A DNA stretch of 64,000 nt from Chrysomallon squamiferum (GCA_012295275.1 CM022672.1:32417889-32481888), one strand, 5' to 3'; positions 1-12,580 are shown, counted from the stretch's first letter. The notes: a model not told the origin generated them from the sequence alone. A program made the numbers and translations.

Positions 1-47
1 TGCATCAGAATTTGGAATTTTTGTATATATTACATATTTCCATTTTC

Positions 48-58
48 TTTTTCTTCTT

Positions 59-89
<31 letters not shown>

Positions 90-107
90 TTATTATTATT
101 ATTATTC
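48..107. repeat. (TTC)n/(TTA)n microsatellite
   Basis: A pure TTC run is followed by TTA/ATT repeats. The rest of 1-1450 is AT-rich DNA with short (GT)n at 473-504, AATAA-type repeats near 650-680 and short ATT runs. I see no gene there. Confidence 0.9.
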
Positions 108-470
108 CATATAAACCAAAAATTAGAATCAGTTTTAACGTGTTTTTCAATCATTTGTCTGTTTTTGTTTAGCTAAACACGCGTACGCACATCGACAAAA
201 GATTCGTAAATTCAAACGCATGCGAGCACACGCTGACGAGAAAAAAGACAGACAGCGTCAATCATCATAAAACAACGTGCTTCGCTGCCATGACTACTCG
301 TTTATAGATCGTCCTAAATTCGACCCCAAGTTAATAAACTAGGCCATTTCCCCACTCCACGCCAACACCTAGTCCGAGTTTTCTCAGACGGACATTTAGG
401 TGGATATCGGTGGTTCTCCGGCAGAGAACGGGTCTATATCATGTTTTTGTGTGTGAGTATGTGTGTGTGA

Positions 471-508
<38 letters not shown>

Positions 509-1452
509 GGTAAAGAAATGTTACGTTTGTTTCTTATTTGACATGTTTTAATCTTCATGTATTCATTCTTTGTTTGCTTTCAGGTTCTTGTAAATAACAG
601 CTAACCAGTATTATTAAAGATTAAAAAAAGAGATAACAACAACACAAAATAAAATAAAATAAAATAAAATAAGTGAATAAATAAGGGAAGAACATAATTT
701 TGAAAAGAGTTAAATCAATAAAAAGAATAGAAAAAGAATAACATTTTCTTCAATGGACTATTGAAACAAGACTATTATTATTATTATTATTAAAAATAAC
801 AGTGGTAATTTTAGTTAAATTTAAATTTACAAACCATGAATATTTAAAATAAAAGTATAAAAGAATAGTTCACACATAAAGACAGTACAAGAGAATGAGA
901 GATAGAAAAAAAGAATTATCAGAGAACGAAATCTACAAAAAGAAGATACAAAAAAGAAGAAAAAAGACAGATAGACAAAAATGGATTAAAATGGACTGAC
1001 ATAACAAGACATGCAAACAGACCTAATTACAGACCGAGAAACACTAACAATAACTTCACAGAAGACAGAGAGAGACAGATAAATACATGCACGCCTTCAT
1101 ACATGATTATACAACCAACCTGTGCATGCATGTTGACAGAAACACACATAACGCAACGGAAAGTAAGTCATTCGAACGAGTAACAACGGACTTGTAATAA
1201 ATATTTATTCATTCATTTTTTTGTGCATTAATAAATAATTAAAAACTCACATAAATAATAATAATAATAAAACTTGTTTTGTTAGTGACATCGTATCGTA
1301 GTTACTACTAATATTACTTTTCTGCTTCTCATTATTACTGAAAGCCTTTTTTACGGTACGTGTTTGTTCTACCATGTTATTATAATTTTAGTTATTATTG
1401 TTGTTGTCGTTAATTTTTCCTTGTCCTTTCAGTATAAAGTATAATCTAGATC

Positions 1453-1706
1453 ACTGGTTTTCAACCTTTTTCATACCGCAACCCATACCGATGACCCCTT
1501 TAAAATGTTTGATTCAATAATATCTAGGGTTACCATATTTTTTCGTCAACCAAAGACAGTACAGAAGGGATCTATATTCACTATGACGGGTCCCAAACCT
1601 ATCTACACGTTTTTATTTATTCCTCCTTCCAAGTCAAGTTGAAAAAAACTAAAACATGCCTTCGCTCAAGAACAATGTCGCGACCCCGAGAAAAAAGGTT
1701 GAAAAC
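1453..1706 (+). mobile_element. hAT-like non-autonomous element (MITE), copy 1
   Basis: The left end reads CACTGGTTTTCAACC and the right end carries the inverted match GGTTGAAAAC. CAGNGGTTCTCAACC-like ends are typical of hAT transposons. The 8-mer ATCTAGAT lies immediately before the left end and again just after the right end, consistent with a hAT 8-bp target duplication. It encodes no protein. Two related copies lie in the opposite orientation at about 8757-8998 and 30769-31133, sharing the internal stretch with GGTTACCATA and GGGTCCCAAACC. Confidence 0.65.
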
Positions 1707-2031
1707 GTATTATCTAGATAAATGAAACCAACTTGAGTCTTCTATATTAATATTATCATCTGTAGTAGTTTTAGTATAGTTGTAGTATAGTAGTATTTAT
1801 TCATTTTCTTATTTCTGTCATTGCTGTGTTCGGTACTGTTAATGCTGTTCTTGTGGTTGTTGATCTTTTCCTTGTTAATATTATTATTAGTAGTTGTTGT
1901 AGTGTAGTAGTAGTAGTAATATTGATGCTACCATTGTTGCTCTATATGCATACTATTACGGTTACTTTTATGGTTAAAATCAGTGTTTGCTTAAAAATTA
2001 AATTATCTTAATAAAAAATTATATTTCAAAT

Positions 2032-2095
<64 letters not shown>

Positions 2096-2130
2096 CAACA
2101 ACAATAATAATAATAATAATAATAATAATA

Positions 2131-2160
<30 letters not shown>
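2032..2160. repeat. (TAA)n / (TTA)n microsatellite
   Basis: About 130 bp of AAT repeats change to ATT repeats near 2131, so the tract is a self-complementary pair of trinucleotide runs. The poly-isoleucine reading frame here is a by-product of the repeat. From 2160 to 3550 the DNA is AT-rich and unannotatable. Confidence 0.9.
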
Positions 2161-2165
<5 letters not shown>

Positions 2166-3558
2166 ATTGTTAAATATGTCTAGACTTACGGAGATGGTAG
2201 GGTTAGGATCAGAATAAGTGTACGAATAAGTTAAATGTTTGGTTAAAAATACATTTGTGTGAATAAACATATTATTAAATAATTTATTTCTTTAAAACAA
2301 TTTTAAAATTTATTTTTAATCACGTGTAATGTTCGTCAGTGAATTAGCTCACTTATTTTGAAACTAAATTCATAACTTCCAAGCACCATCTGCATAAACA
2401 GAATTTAATTTTATATATTGTCCTTTACCTGAGCCAAAAACGTCATATCTTTTGTGATCTATAACGACATTTCCTGCACTCTTGATAACATCACTTCCAG
2501 GATATCCAACAACGTCGTTAAGTAATCAGACTGGTGCAAACATGGCGGTTATGTTTAAGCATTTGATTAATCAAAGTAAGTAATTATACTAGAAATGTTT
2601 AATGTACATGTAAATAGAGAAGCGATAATTTATTTTAGTTGCTTGCTCTTTCTCATCTTTTTATTTTATTTATTTGTTTAATCTTAGATGGAAAAAAACA
2701 GAAAACTTTCTAATTCCGAGGTTGTCAAATGTTACCGAAGTTATTAAGTTATTCCAATTCGAAAAAATAGCTATGGTTAATATTATTAATACCTTAAAAG
2801 AACTCTGTCATATTAAAATTGATGTTCATTGTAATCTTTTCTTAGATCATTATTTTTTAATTCACTACAAATGTACATAAGATATATAATTCTGAAATAC
2901 TATGGTACAAATAAATACGATTATAACATAATACAATAATATAAAAATACTGACTTACTTATAAACAGGTAAAAGACGACACATGCAGATTATAATAAAA
3001 CCAGTTGTTAATAAATAAACCTAGTTAACTTTCCCTGCTGAACTCAAAGTTCCGATGCAGTCGAAGAAAACATCAGTTGAATAAACTTGCAGTCAAGCTG
3101 TTCAAACACTGCTTTTGGCATAATGTTTGTTTCTGTTTGTCTTACACTGAAGCTGCGTCTATTTGCCATATGGTCGTGCTGATATATGCACATCAAATGT
3201 TGCTTTCTCCTTGCATGATTTCATGTTAATGGTACCATTTAGTGCTGTTTATTCGAATATAATCGGTAAAATTTCAGTGACAGTCGAAAAAAAAAACGAC
3301 TGAAAATAAAGAAAGTTAATAATCAAAATAAATGTTAATAATATAAACAAATATTTTTTGGTCTAAATGTATTTATTATTTAGAGTAAACACAAATTAGT
3401 GAAGATATAAATTAGACTGAAAGAAAATTTAAGTTAGCTTTAACGTGTTTTCTAGTGCTTAGCTATTCTAGTTTCTTTCCTGTGCTTACAATAATCCTTA
3501 TTCCATTTTCAATAATATATTTATTTTTATTAGATATCGATCTTGATGAAGAATTTAA

Positions 3559-3668
3559 TATTCTATTATTCACTTAAGGGAAATGACTATAGTAAGTCAT
3601 CATACAGAGTAACTAAGAAAAAATCAACGAAAAATGATTAAAATGTAAACAATAAAACATTCCGTTTG
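3559..3668 (+). repeat. Left arm of 110-bp inverted repeat around the Tc1 element
   Basis: This stretch, which includes AATGACTATAG, TCATCATACAGAGTAACTAAG and AACATTCCGTTTG, recurs as its reverse complement at 5331-5440 with only a few differences. The two arms flank the Tc1-like transposon at 3702-5196. This suggests an older foldback-type or MITE-type element into which Tc1 inserted, probably at an inner (TA)n tract. Confidence 0.8.
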
Positions 3669-3701
3669 AAAAAAAATATATATATATATATATATATATA
3701 T

Positions 3702-5196
3702 TCTCCCAAAAAAGAAACGCAAAATGGTTGAATTCTTAGATAACTATTGCAAACTGACACATATCGATGGTACAAACTATATTCACATTTGGTGATTCAA
3801 ACGTATAGCTATTGTTACAGTCGCCAAAAAGCACGTAATACAAAATAAAGGCTATGATCGTGTTTATTAGCCAAAACGTCCCCGTATGCAAAACACGTTA
3901 CCAGTGCATGTTCACGTGCGGCACATAAAACTTGAATACAAGGGTTACAAAAATGCAAGGTTGTCGAATACTTCTGTTCGTTATTTTTGTTCTGACCCAA
4001 CATCAAACAAATGCCACGACTGAGTGAACCGCAACGAATCAACGCCATCGGCCGTTTACAAGCTGGCGAATCCTTCTCGGCCGCAGCCCGGGTGTTCCAT
4101 GTATCCACAAGCACCATCTTGAGAATGTGGTATCAGTTCCAGCAACACCAAACAACTGGTGACCGTCCCAGATCAGTTAGACCACGTGTAACCACCAGGG
4201 CCCAGGACCGCTACATACGGGTACTTCATCTACGGGAAAGAACCACCACGGCAACCTCTACTGTTTCAGCAATACCAGGTCTGCGTAGAATATTGGCTCA
4301 AACAGTGCGCAATCGTTTACGCGAGGTAGGTATTCTAGCCAGTTTGGCCTGTAAGAAGAGTGGTTTTGACTCAACAACATCATTGACTACGACGTCACTG
4401 GTGTCAAGTGCACAGAGTCTGGCCTCAGTTACGACGGAGAACTGTCTGGTTTAGTGACGAGCCTCGATTTCTGCTTTGTCGAGCTGATGGAAGATGTCGA
4501 GTTTACAGACGTCGTGGTGAACGTTTTGCTGCAAACTGCATACAGGAAGCGGACAGAGTTGGTGATGGTAGTGTGATGGTGTGGGCAGCAATCTCATACA
4601 CTGGCAGGACCAACCTGGTTCACATACAAGGCAACTTAACGGCACAGAGATACCGAGATGAAATTTTGCAGCCACATGTCGCACTAGTTATGAATAATGA
4701 TAACGCTGAAATCCAGCACGACAATGCGAGACCACATACAGCCAGACTCACTCCAGCGTACCTACACAACAATAACATTCACGTCCTGCCATGGCCCTCT
4801 AAATCTCCAGATTTGAACCCTATAGAGCATTTATGGGACGATTTGGATAGACGACTGAGGCAGCATCAACCACAGGCACAGAATCGTGCTCAGTTGGCAT
4901 TATTACTACAGACAGAGTGGGCCACCATTCCACTCACAAGGTTAAATTCATAATGTCATTACTGCCATGGGAAGGAGATGTCAGGCAGTTCTGGACTCCC
5001 ATGGTGAGCACACAAGGTATTGATATTATACTGTTATAACCTTAAACTTTAACCTTTTCAATGTAATACCATCAACATTAATGAACTGCGAAAGTGTGTG
5101 TAAAATTTGAACGTTCTGCTGATTTCTGTTCATCCATTAGATAGATATTCCCAACGTCAATAAAATCTACTTTTGCGTTCCTTTTTTGTTAAAGTG
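3702..5196 (+). mobile_element. Tc1/mariner-superfamily DNA transposon
   Basis: The ends are inverted: the left end reads CAAAAAAGAAACGCAAAA (from about 3706) and the right end has TTTTGCGTTCCTTTTTTG (about 5171-5188). Both ends abut TA-rich DNA, as expected for TA-target insertion. The roughly 1.5-kb length is normal for an autonomous Tc1 element, and the interior encodes a Tc1 transposase (4011-5023) that is now broken. Confidence 0.85.
4011..5023 (+). pseudogene. Tc1-like (DD34E) transposase, frameshifted
   Basis: This encodes a cut-and-paste transposase of the Tc1 family. The N-terminal part (from ATG 4011) has the paired-type helix-turn-helix region, seen as PRLSEPQRINAIGRLQAGES and VRNRLREVGI. 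The catalytic part continues in another frame from about 4408. It has FSDEPRF (first D), QHDNARPHTA (second D) and SPDLNPIEHLWDDLD (catalytic E), with 34 residues between second D and E. A frameshift between about 4340 and 4410 separates the two halves. A second near 4950 moves the conserved tail (MGRRCQAVLDSHGEHTRY) out of frame, ending at TGA 5021-5023. Two frameshifts make this copy non-functional, although it is otherwise nearly full length, so the insertion is fairly recent. Confidence 0.9.
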
Positions 5197-5330
5197 TATA
5201 TATATTATATCTGCGGGATTAAATATTAATTCAACGCTTAATTTGGAAAAAAATAATGTATATATATATAGACAGACAGATAGACAAATAGACAGAAAAA
5301 AATAATATATATATATATTATTTTTTCTTT

Positions 5331-5440
5331 CAAACGGAATGTTTTATTGTTTATATTTTAATCATTTTTCATTGATTTTTTCTTAGTTACTCTGCATGAT
5401 GACCTTCTATAGTCATTTCCGTTTTGTCAATAATAGAATA
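5331..5440 (-). repeat. Right arm of 110-bp inverted repeat around the Tc1 element
   Basis: Reverse complement of 3559-3668. Between the Tc1 end and this arm lies about 130 bp of (TA)n and GACAGACAGATA-type simple repeat. From 5440 to 6780 I see AT-rich DNA, an (AAT)n run near 5779-5819 and no gene. Confidence 0.8.
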
Positions 5441-5775
5441 TATATATATATATATATCGATTTTTAATGAAAAATAGAATATATTGTTCATATAAAGTTG
5501 TCGTTTTATTGACGGAAGGGAAGTCACTCTAGTTTATAAGTAGGTGAACGGAACAGACGTTTAAAAATTAAATAAATTACGAAAGAGAGTACACAATGAA
5601 AAATGATGTCAAAAAACCTTCTAATCGGTCGGATTATCCCATTGTATTTTAAACCCACTATACAAGCTCAGTTTATAAACTATGTCATTTTTGTAAACTG
5701 AGATACTCTTCTTTTTCTTCTTTCATCTTCTTCTTTCATTCTTTTCTTAATGTTACTTAATATCATGAATATGTT

Positions 5776-5819
<44 letters not shown>

Positions 5820-6077
5820 GGTAAAATGAAGTTCATAATTAGATGGCTATACATAGATTTATAAATATTATATAATGATAATAATTTGGAAATGAATATA
5901 TAAATAATATTTAAAAAAAATTATATTCTTCATTCAAACACACTGAGCAAGTAAACACTTGTGTTATCACATGAGACAGCTTATCAACTTATACAAGTAA
6001 ATAAAATTATATTTTTAATAATATTAATAATTCAAGTTGTTATGAACAAAAACAATTTATAGCCAAGATAATTACAT

Positions 6078-6201
<124 letters not shown>

Positions 6202-6789
6202 CAAAATAATAATAGTAATAGTAATAGTAATGGTAATAACAATGATTTGAGTTTTTCATCTTCATATGATCAAACACATTTTCTGTATTAGGATATGAAA
6301 TAAAAGTATTAAATATAATCCAGCCTGTAGGTTCTCTTGATTTAACCAAGTCTACGGTAGTCATGAGATACTTTTCTCATTCATTTTTATATTATTAACA
6401 CATCTCGTAAAATTATTTTATCATTGTAAGTTGGTTATGAACTTAATATTACAGCCTTTATATATATATATGTGTGTGGATGTTTTCATGTGTGTGTGTG
6501 ATTATACTCATTTCATTCAATTTCATACAATTAACTGTATACACACGTATCTGTATGAAGATTTTTTGTGCATGTTTTCACATGTGTGTGTGATTATATT
6601 GATTTCATTTCATTTCATTCAGTTCACTGTATACGTATTTACGTGTTTGAAGGTTTGTTTGTGCGTGTTTTCAATGTGTGTGTGATTACAAACATCCCCT
6701 GCTTCATCACCCCTATCATATATTGCTAAACTATCCATCTGTTTACATTGTAACTTCTGTTGCTTCGATTCTATTATTACGTTATCCAA

Positions 6790-8440
6790 TTGATTTTTCA
6801 GGTGTTTGGGATGGGGTCAAAAATATTGACAGCAGTAAACTTGATGTTGATTTTTGCTAGAGCATTACTGAAGTTAAGGCTGTCCTTGTCGTACTTAGTA
6901 CAGTAGAAAAGATAGTGTCTGATGTTCTCCAGTTTATGGCATTAGTCGCATTTGTGCTTTAGCCTGTGTTGGAGTCTATGTCTGAAGTCGTTTAGTCCAA
7001 AAGTTACTCCCACTCTGAGGCGGGTTAAAGTTTCAGTTGTTTTGTTGTTGACTGAGAGGGGCTGGGAGAGTTTACTTTTTGCTTAATGATATAGTGTCAT
7101 GGTCTAGTTCTGTTTTCTCAGTCTTTTTGCCAAGATTGTATTAGACTGTTGTACGCTATGGGACTTCTAGTGACTTTTTAGCGTTTTTGTCTGCTAGCTC
7201 GTTTCCAATAACACCCACATGTGCGGGTACCCACTCGAAGGTGACTTTGTGTCCTTTTTAAGTTGGCAATGTCGATGATCTCTTTAATGTGCTGGGAGCT
7301 GCTAAATTTGAGTTTGAACAGAGCTTCCAGTGAGTTGAGGGAGTCAGTCAGTATGATTTTTTGTGACATAACATTAAGTTAGGACCCATTTAAGTAATGT
7401 GAGGATAGCAAATAGTTCCGTAGGCAGTCTACTTCTGTAGTTGAAGGGTGGGTCAGGTAGTTCCTGCCTGACATGCTGGTTCTTCCCGTGAGAGGGGCCA
7501 TTGAGGCGTCCGTGTATATTCGAGTGTAGTCCGAGTAATGGTCATGTAAGGCTGCTTTACAGATTATATTTTTGAATGGGTCGTGTTCAGTTTTTGAGAC
7601 TTCATGTCTAAAAGTTAATTGTACGTCTAGCTGTTTTACAGTCCACAGGGGTTCCAAGGGTAGGGGGTTATTTTCTAGTACTAAGTCCAGTAAATTCATG
7701 CTATTGGTGTCCTGTGTGTTATAATTAGTGATGATTTCATGTCGTTAATATATGGTAGGTTATTTGGGATTATTGAAGTTATAGGATGGGTGGGGATGAG
7801 ATTTTTATTTTTGAACCAGTGTTTCAGAGACTGCTTGCTGCGCCTAATTTTGAGAGGAAGGATGTTTAGTTCCACAAATAGACTGTTAGTTGGTGTGCCT
7901 GGTGAGATCCTGGCAATAATGTGTAAAGCGTTATTGTATGTGGTCTCCAAGCAGTTGAGCTGCTATTCATATGGGATCCATACTGGAGTCTCGATACTAT
8001 CCAGTTATGTTCAGTGTTATAGGAGGCCAGCATTCGGAGGTGATCGCTGTGGAGGTTGTTAAGGACTGTCCATTCACAGTTAGAGGCCATTCTTTCAGAC
8101 ACTGTTGTGATATCAAGGCATGACCAGGTGTTGTGTGTGTCTCACAGGTATGTTGGCGTGCCATCGTATATACATGTGTGTTTGTTAAGGTCCCCATAGG
8201 TGGTTTCTGCTATTGAAATCACCCAGTATAATAGAATTATCGATGTATTTGGAGGAAATACTATTAATGTAGTGTTCAAATGTTATATTGATTTTGCCTG
8301 GTGTAGTTTATGTTTTCAGCCTGGCCATAGATTGTTATTACAACTGTCTCTATGTTGGGATAATCATTGGTTAGTGGGATGCGTGAGTAGGGATCTCACA
8401 GATGTGAACGTAAGAACAAAAAGAAATGTATTTAGGAAGA
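6790..8440 (-). pseudogene. LINE ORF2 relic: endonuclease, RT thumb, RNase H, zinc knuckle
   Basis: This is a decayed non-LTR retrotransposon ORF2 read on the minus strand. From the 5' side (about 8440) there are traces of the exonuclease/endonuclease/phosphatase domain: ILGDFN near 8240, and NTWSCLD and HSDHLRM near 8120-8035. It then jumps to the C-terminal side of the reverse transcriptase (7700-8000, e.g. NALHIIARISPGTPTNSLFV), so most of the RT, including the YADD active site, is deleted. An RNase H domain follows: RIYTDASMAP about 7530, ILTDSLNSLEAL about 7345 and WVPAHVGVIGNELADKNA about 7180-7235. Last is a CCHC-like knuckle, HKCD*CHKLENIRHYLFYC, near 6900-6960. Several frameshifts and stops are present. 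An RNase H after the RT points to the I/Jockey-type superfamily. Confidence 0.85.
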
Positions 8441-8756
8441 ACTGTCATAACTTCATGGGCTACTCTTTCCAGTTAGCACCACTTTGCTAACGGCCCTTTT
8501 GTATTAGAAATAAAACATCGATGTATATATTTTGATGTTTAATTTTATGTTTATGACAATAGCGCGGCATTTGAAAGTTCGAAACATTGCCGTTTTTAGG
8601 TCGCTCTACGACGAATTTAATAAAATAAAGCAAAATGTGCGTCATACGTATTTATTTAGACCTCTGAATTTGACACTTAATCCAAATGAGTGAATTCACT
8701 TAGGTATGAACACGCTAATAATGATCTTGTTCATTTAGCAGCATAAAGGGCATAGC

Positions 8757-8998
8757 TTTTCAACGTGAGAGTTGCCTTTTTTCTGGGGGTCGCGAGATCG
8801 TTTTTTCAACTTGACTATGAAGGAGGAATAAGTAAAAATGTGTAGATAGGTTTGGGACCCGTCATAGTCAATATAGATTCCTTTTTTACTGTCTTTGGTT
8901 GATGAAAATATGGTAACCCTACATATTATTGAATCAAACATTTTAAAGGTAGTCATCGGTCATACTGAGTTGCGGTATGAAAAGGGCTGAAAACCAGT
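8757..8998 (-). mobile_element. hAT-like MITE, copy 2 (inside block A)
   Basis: Inverted relative to copy 1: it starts with CTTTTCAACG and ends with GGCTGAAAACCAGTGG. Its position and flanks match copy 3 in block B, so it was present before the block duplicated. Confidence 0.65.
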
Positions 8999-9274
8999 GG
9001 CATCGAGTTACTTTCCATTAGTCAAAGGGTTATTTGTCATACAGTTTATAACAACATAGGCCAAGGTTTGGTTCACACTTAATCCTCTGCCCGTTACCTG
9101 GATAAAAAAAAGGTATAATCCTACATTGTTGTATATTGTATGACTACAGGTAATAAATAAATGAAAGAGAGGCTTATAATTATTTATATATTTTATTTCA
9201 TCCAGATAACTTGATCACTTAAATAAGTTTCAGTAGATAGCTTACAGTATCTAAGAACTGAAGGAGCGTTTTGA

Positions 9275-9800
9275 CTCTCTGCTGCAATTGATGCTTGAGT
9301 CTAACTAGTCTTTTTTCCATCAATAGTCAAGAGGAATGGGTGGCCATCAGAAGTCACTGTCCATTCTTAAGTAAGGTTCACATCTGATTTTTCAGTGGAA
9401 GTGCAAGGATCTGCTTCCGTCGATGTGTGTACAGTGCGCTGCTCATGCTGGGGAATGATGACGATACTCGGACTTGATCTGGGTCATGTCTGACTCTCTC
9501 TTCATTGTAAACAGCATTCAACGGTGTTGTTTCTTCTCTGGCCCGATTTCGCATAGTTCTCAGAAACGTCTGACGCTCTGAATCTTGTGATAGGTTGGTG
9601 GCATCAGCGGTGTTCCTGACGTGATCACCATTGCAAGCCTTGATGACACATTATCAATGAATACAAGTCTCTCGTACAGCATTCTTGTTGTAGAGGTGAC
9701 TATGTAATTTGACTTGGGGCATAACCATCTACGACAATAAATACTCCACTTTCCGAAGTCCAGCCATGGTGCAAGTATGCCATGACTTGACACATCTGAG
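9275..9800 (-). pseudogene. FLYWCH zinc-finger / MULE-type transposase relic
   Basis: The minus-strand translation, across frames, gives ADATNLSQDSERQTFLRTMR followed by NRAREETTPLNAVYNEE (about 9500-9610), and then FPSMSSALYTHRRKQILALP. This pattern is characteristic of the linker after a FLYWCH zinc finger in MULE-derived proteins common in invertebrates. Upstream, WLCPKSNY-like sequence near 9710 could be the remains of the finger itself. No intact reading frame exists and the transposase core is missing. The segment lies in a part of block A that block B lacks, so it was gained by A, or lost from B, after the duplication. Confidence 0.5.
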
Positions 9801-10365
9801 TTATATATGTCTCAAAAGCAACTAATTGAATAAAGTCACTATGATCTGAGAACAGTACTTTACAATTGGATTTTTTTTTAATATCTCATTGCTCTATCAA
9901 AACATGTCTCCTTCAAAATCTTTCCTCATTTTTAAGAGCAACATCCCCATATAATTGGAGTAACCTTGAACACATGCTGCCCACCGGAGTTGTGATCATT
10001 CTCCCAACGCAGGAGTGCCCAGCTTACTTACTGCTTCGCTGCTTTCCAAATTGTATGACTACTGACCATAAGACTGTTGCGAGGATACCGCGTATAGAGA
10101 TTAGAAGAAGCTTGGCATGACTGTTTATTAAGATTTCAGAAAGTGCGATCATTTCAACTTGTGCACGCGGTAGTCTAATTACATGCTAATTGTTGTCATT
10201 GTTATAAACTGTTCTTTTATTCTGGAATTTACACCAGATATCTCAAGTAGAGATTTCCGGATTTCTCAAAGTTTTGTTCATAATAGATTAAAGTTAGCCT
10301 GGGAATTTCTCACCATTTTCATAACTCTTTTATAAAGTATATTGTTTTCCTTATTATACAGTGAC

Positions 10366-10370
<5 letters not shown>

Positions 10371-10454
<84 letters not shown>
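10371..10454. repeat. (GA)n microsatellite
   Basis: About 84 bp of GA repeats. The homologous position in block B (31638-31877) has two GA tracts. From 10455 to 11080 the DNA is AT-rich and corresponds to the 3' UTR and downstream region of BTB gene A. The 10900-11080 part is conserved with block B and pseudogene C. Confidence 0.95.
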
Positions 10455-10457
<3 letters not shown>

Positions 10458-11081
10458 GTATTTTTGTGTCTATATAATTTTTCTGTTTATATTCTAAACA
10501 GAAATTAAATATAAAAATAAACGACGTAAAAATGTATGATACAAAAACAAATTTATTTGCATTTTGTTTACATACATCTTATTCCTAAATAAACAAACAG
10601 TCAGTTCGAAACATAATCTAATTTAATTAAGTATTTAATATACATCTTAATAAATGAAAATGGATAAATAAATCAATAAAAGTCTTGTATTTCATGTCCA
10701 ACAGTCAGTAAGTACATATATAATTTATCTACATTTTATTTTAAATCGAAATAAAAAAGTACAAATAAAGCAAGAAATATTTAATAATACTGTTTCATAT
10801 ACAAACAAAAAACATTAGAAATACTTAAATATATGAATGAATAAATAAATAAATAAATAAATGATAAAGCAATGAGATATTAATATACATTTTACACTAT
10901 CTGTTTGACACAAAACAATCCATTAGAAAATTACAAATCAAATCAAGTGTCTATGACGTCATCACCGCTTTCTAATGTCATCGGAAAAACGTAAACAAAT
11001 CAATAAATAAATAAATAAATAAAGATAAAAATATTAGCCCAGTGACGAGTAAAACTGACAGTGTTTGAACGATGTTGTTTT

Positions 11082-12580
11082 TTACACTAAAAATAACAAA
11101 GCAGGTATTTGTCCTCCATACACACATGTACGACCAAGTTTCCTCTCACTGTGTTCAGATTTCTTTGAGTCAGAAAATCTACAAACAAAAGAGTCTACAA
11201 CAATTTCTGATTCACCTTCATATCCACACATTGAGTCTCCTCCCTTAAAATTAACAAACAAGCTGTACTCAGTGTCTTTAATAATTTTCACTGGACGTCT
11301 GAACACGACGTCATACACGTCAGTTACGACGTGTTCATATCTCTGTGTGAGCATAGATCCGTGAAGTATTGCGTCTGTTCTTGTGTCGGTGACGAAGGCG
11401 CTGACGTCGTAGTTTCGTGGTTCACGGTAACCGTACAACTGAAATCCGCGAAGTAAAGCGTTTTTGTTGACAGAGAACGTAATGGCTTCATCAAATGTAC
11501 CAGAATATGACCAGCCGTAATCAGTACTACCAAACCGATTTATTGTCATCATTGCAGATCTCTTGTTTGAATTAAAAGGTGAAACATCTTCATCACTCTT
11601 CACCAAGTTTTTCAAAATCTTGAATCCTTCTGTGTCACTGAGTATGTTAGTGGGTGTCACGTGTTCTACAAAATACGTCTGATCGAGTAATGGATAACGC
11701 ACGTGCTTCACGGCCTCTCCCAGTGCTTCGCGCATGTTCTGTCCATTCGTCTGTCTTCCTTGCTTCCTACACGCGCTGTCAGCCCACTTCATAACGGCTT
11801 CAAAAACATTTTTCTCTTCTGCTGTCAGCTCGTCTGATCGTACGATCTCAACCAGACATTCGTGACAAAGATCGGTGACTTCATCTGACTTCAGAACTTC
11901 GTCGCCATTTTCCAGAATGTAGTCCAAAGCTTTTTTTCGTAGATCATGTTCATCAAAGAGATGAGCTTGTTCCAGCACGACGCACGCATTCTGTGACGAC
12001 AACGACGACTCCAAATAGAGCACAGACCGATCTTCCAGTGTTGTGACGACGTACTTTCTCGATAGATACAGTAGACCGGTGACGTTGTGGCCTGTTAGGA
12101 CGACGTCATCCGTATAAAGATATCTGTGTAAAAGAATGTATAGTAAGAATTTAAAACGAGAGATAATTAAGGAAGATTAATTATTTAGAAAATAATTAGA
12201 TAGCAAACCAAAAATGTATTGTTATCAACGTTCGTGTCTGTATGTACATCTCGTTACCTCACTCTATTCGTATGTGTGTTTCCGTGTTTCTGTGGGTGGG
12301 CGTGTGCGTGTGTGTTAACATACTTTAAAAACTCTGTAAAAATATCTGGCTGGATGTCTGGTAACAGGATGCTATTTTTTTCGCGAAGTTCTCCCGTTAG
12401 CATCTTCTGAAATATTTGGCTTCGTATTATTAAAATAAACTGATGTGCTTCAATGACCGTTTGATGTTCTCCCACCAGAAATCTGACGTCGCTCTCTATT
12501 TTTGTCAGAAAAACGTGTTCAATGCACTCAGTCAATTTCTTTCCCGTCTGCCAACTCGAGACTGTAGCTGAGTTGGCCAT
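11082..12580 (-). CDS. BTB-BACK-PHR protein, BTBD3/6-like (gene A)
   Basis: Two coding exons, complement(12324..12580) and complement(11082..12123), with a 200-nt intron. The donor AA|GTATGT and acceptor ACACAG|A join a split Lys codon (FLK-YLYTDD). The product is 432 aa. The BTB domain (about 20-125) has SDVRFLVG and EAHQFILIIRSQIFQKML. The BACK domain (about 130-245) includes ACVVLEQAHLFDE and NVFEAVMKWA. The C-terminal PHR domain (about 279-432) runs from INRFG to the family's closing GGQIPALLFLV. BTBD3/6 proteins of this architecture are generally Cullin-3 substrate adaptors; a substrate cannot be read from sequence. ATG 12580 sits 7 nt inside an acceptor (TTATAG|TGAAAACATGG), so at least one 5' UTR intron is likely. 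The reading frame is intact over 1.3 kb and conserved with gene B, implying function. Confidence 0.9.

Noticed and set aside
2019-2270. Long poly-Ile/poly-Tyr/poly-Leu reading frames (also 6032-6364, 14461-14877, 19055-19315, 43824-44045)
   Set aside because: They are translations of (AAT)n and related trinucleotide microsatellites with no complex sequence of their own.
3815-4117. Minus-strand 100-aa frame over the Tc1 5' part (and 4451-4684)
   Set aside because: Antisense shadows of the Tc1 transposase.
8200-8490. 96-aa plus-strand ORF
   Set aside because: Antisense of the LINE endonuclease relic; no domain on the plus strand.
11065-11364. Plus-strand frames over the BTB genes (also 33004-33436, 33735-34226)
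   Set aside because: Antisense shadows; the minus-strand BTB/BACK/PHR motifs and splice sites explain the region.
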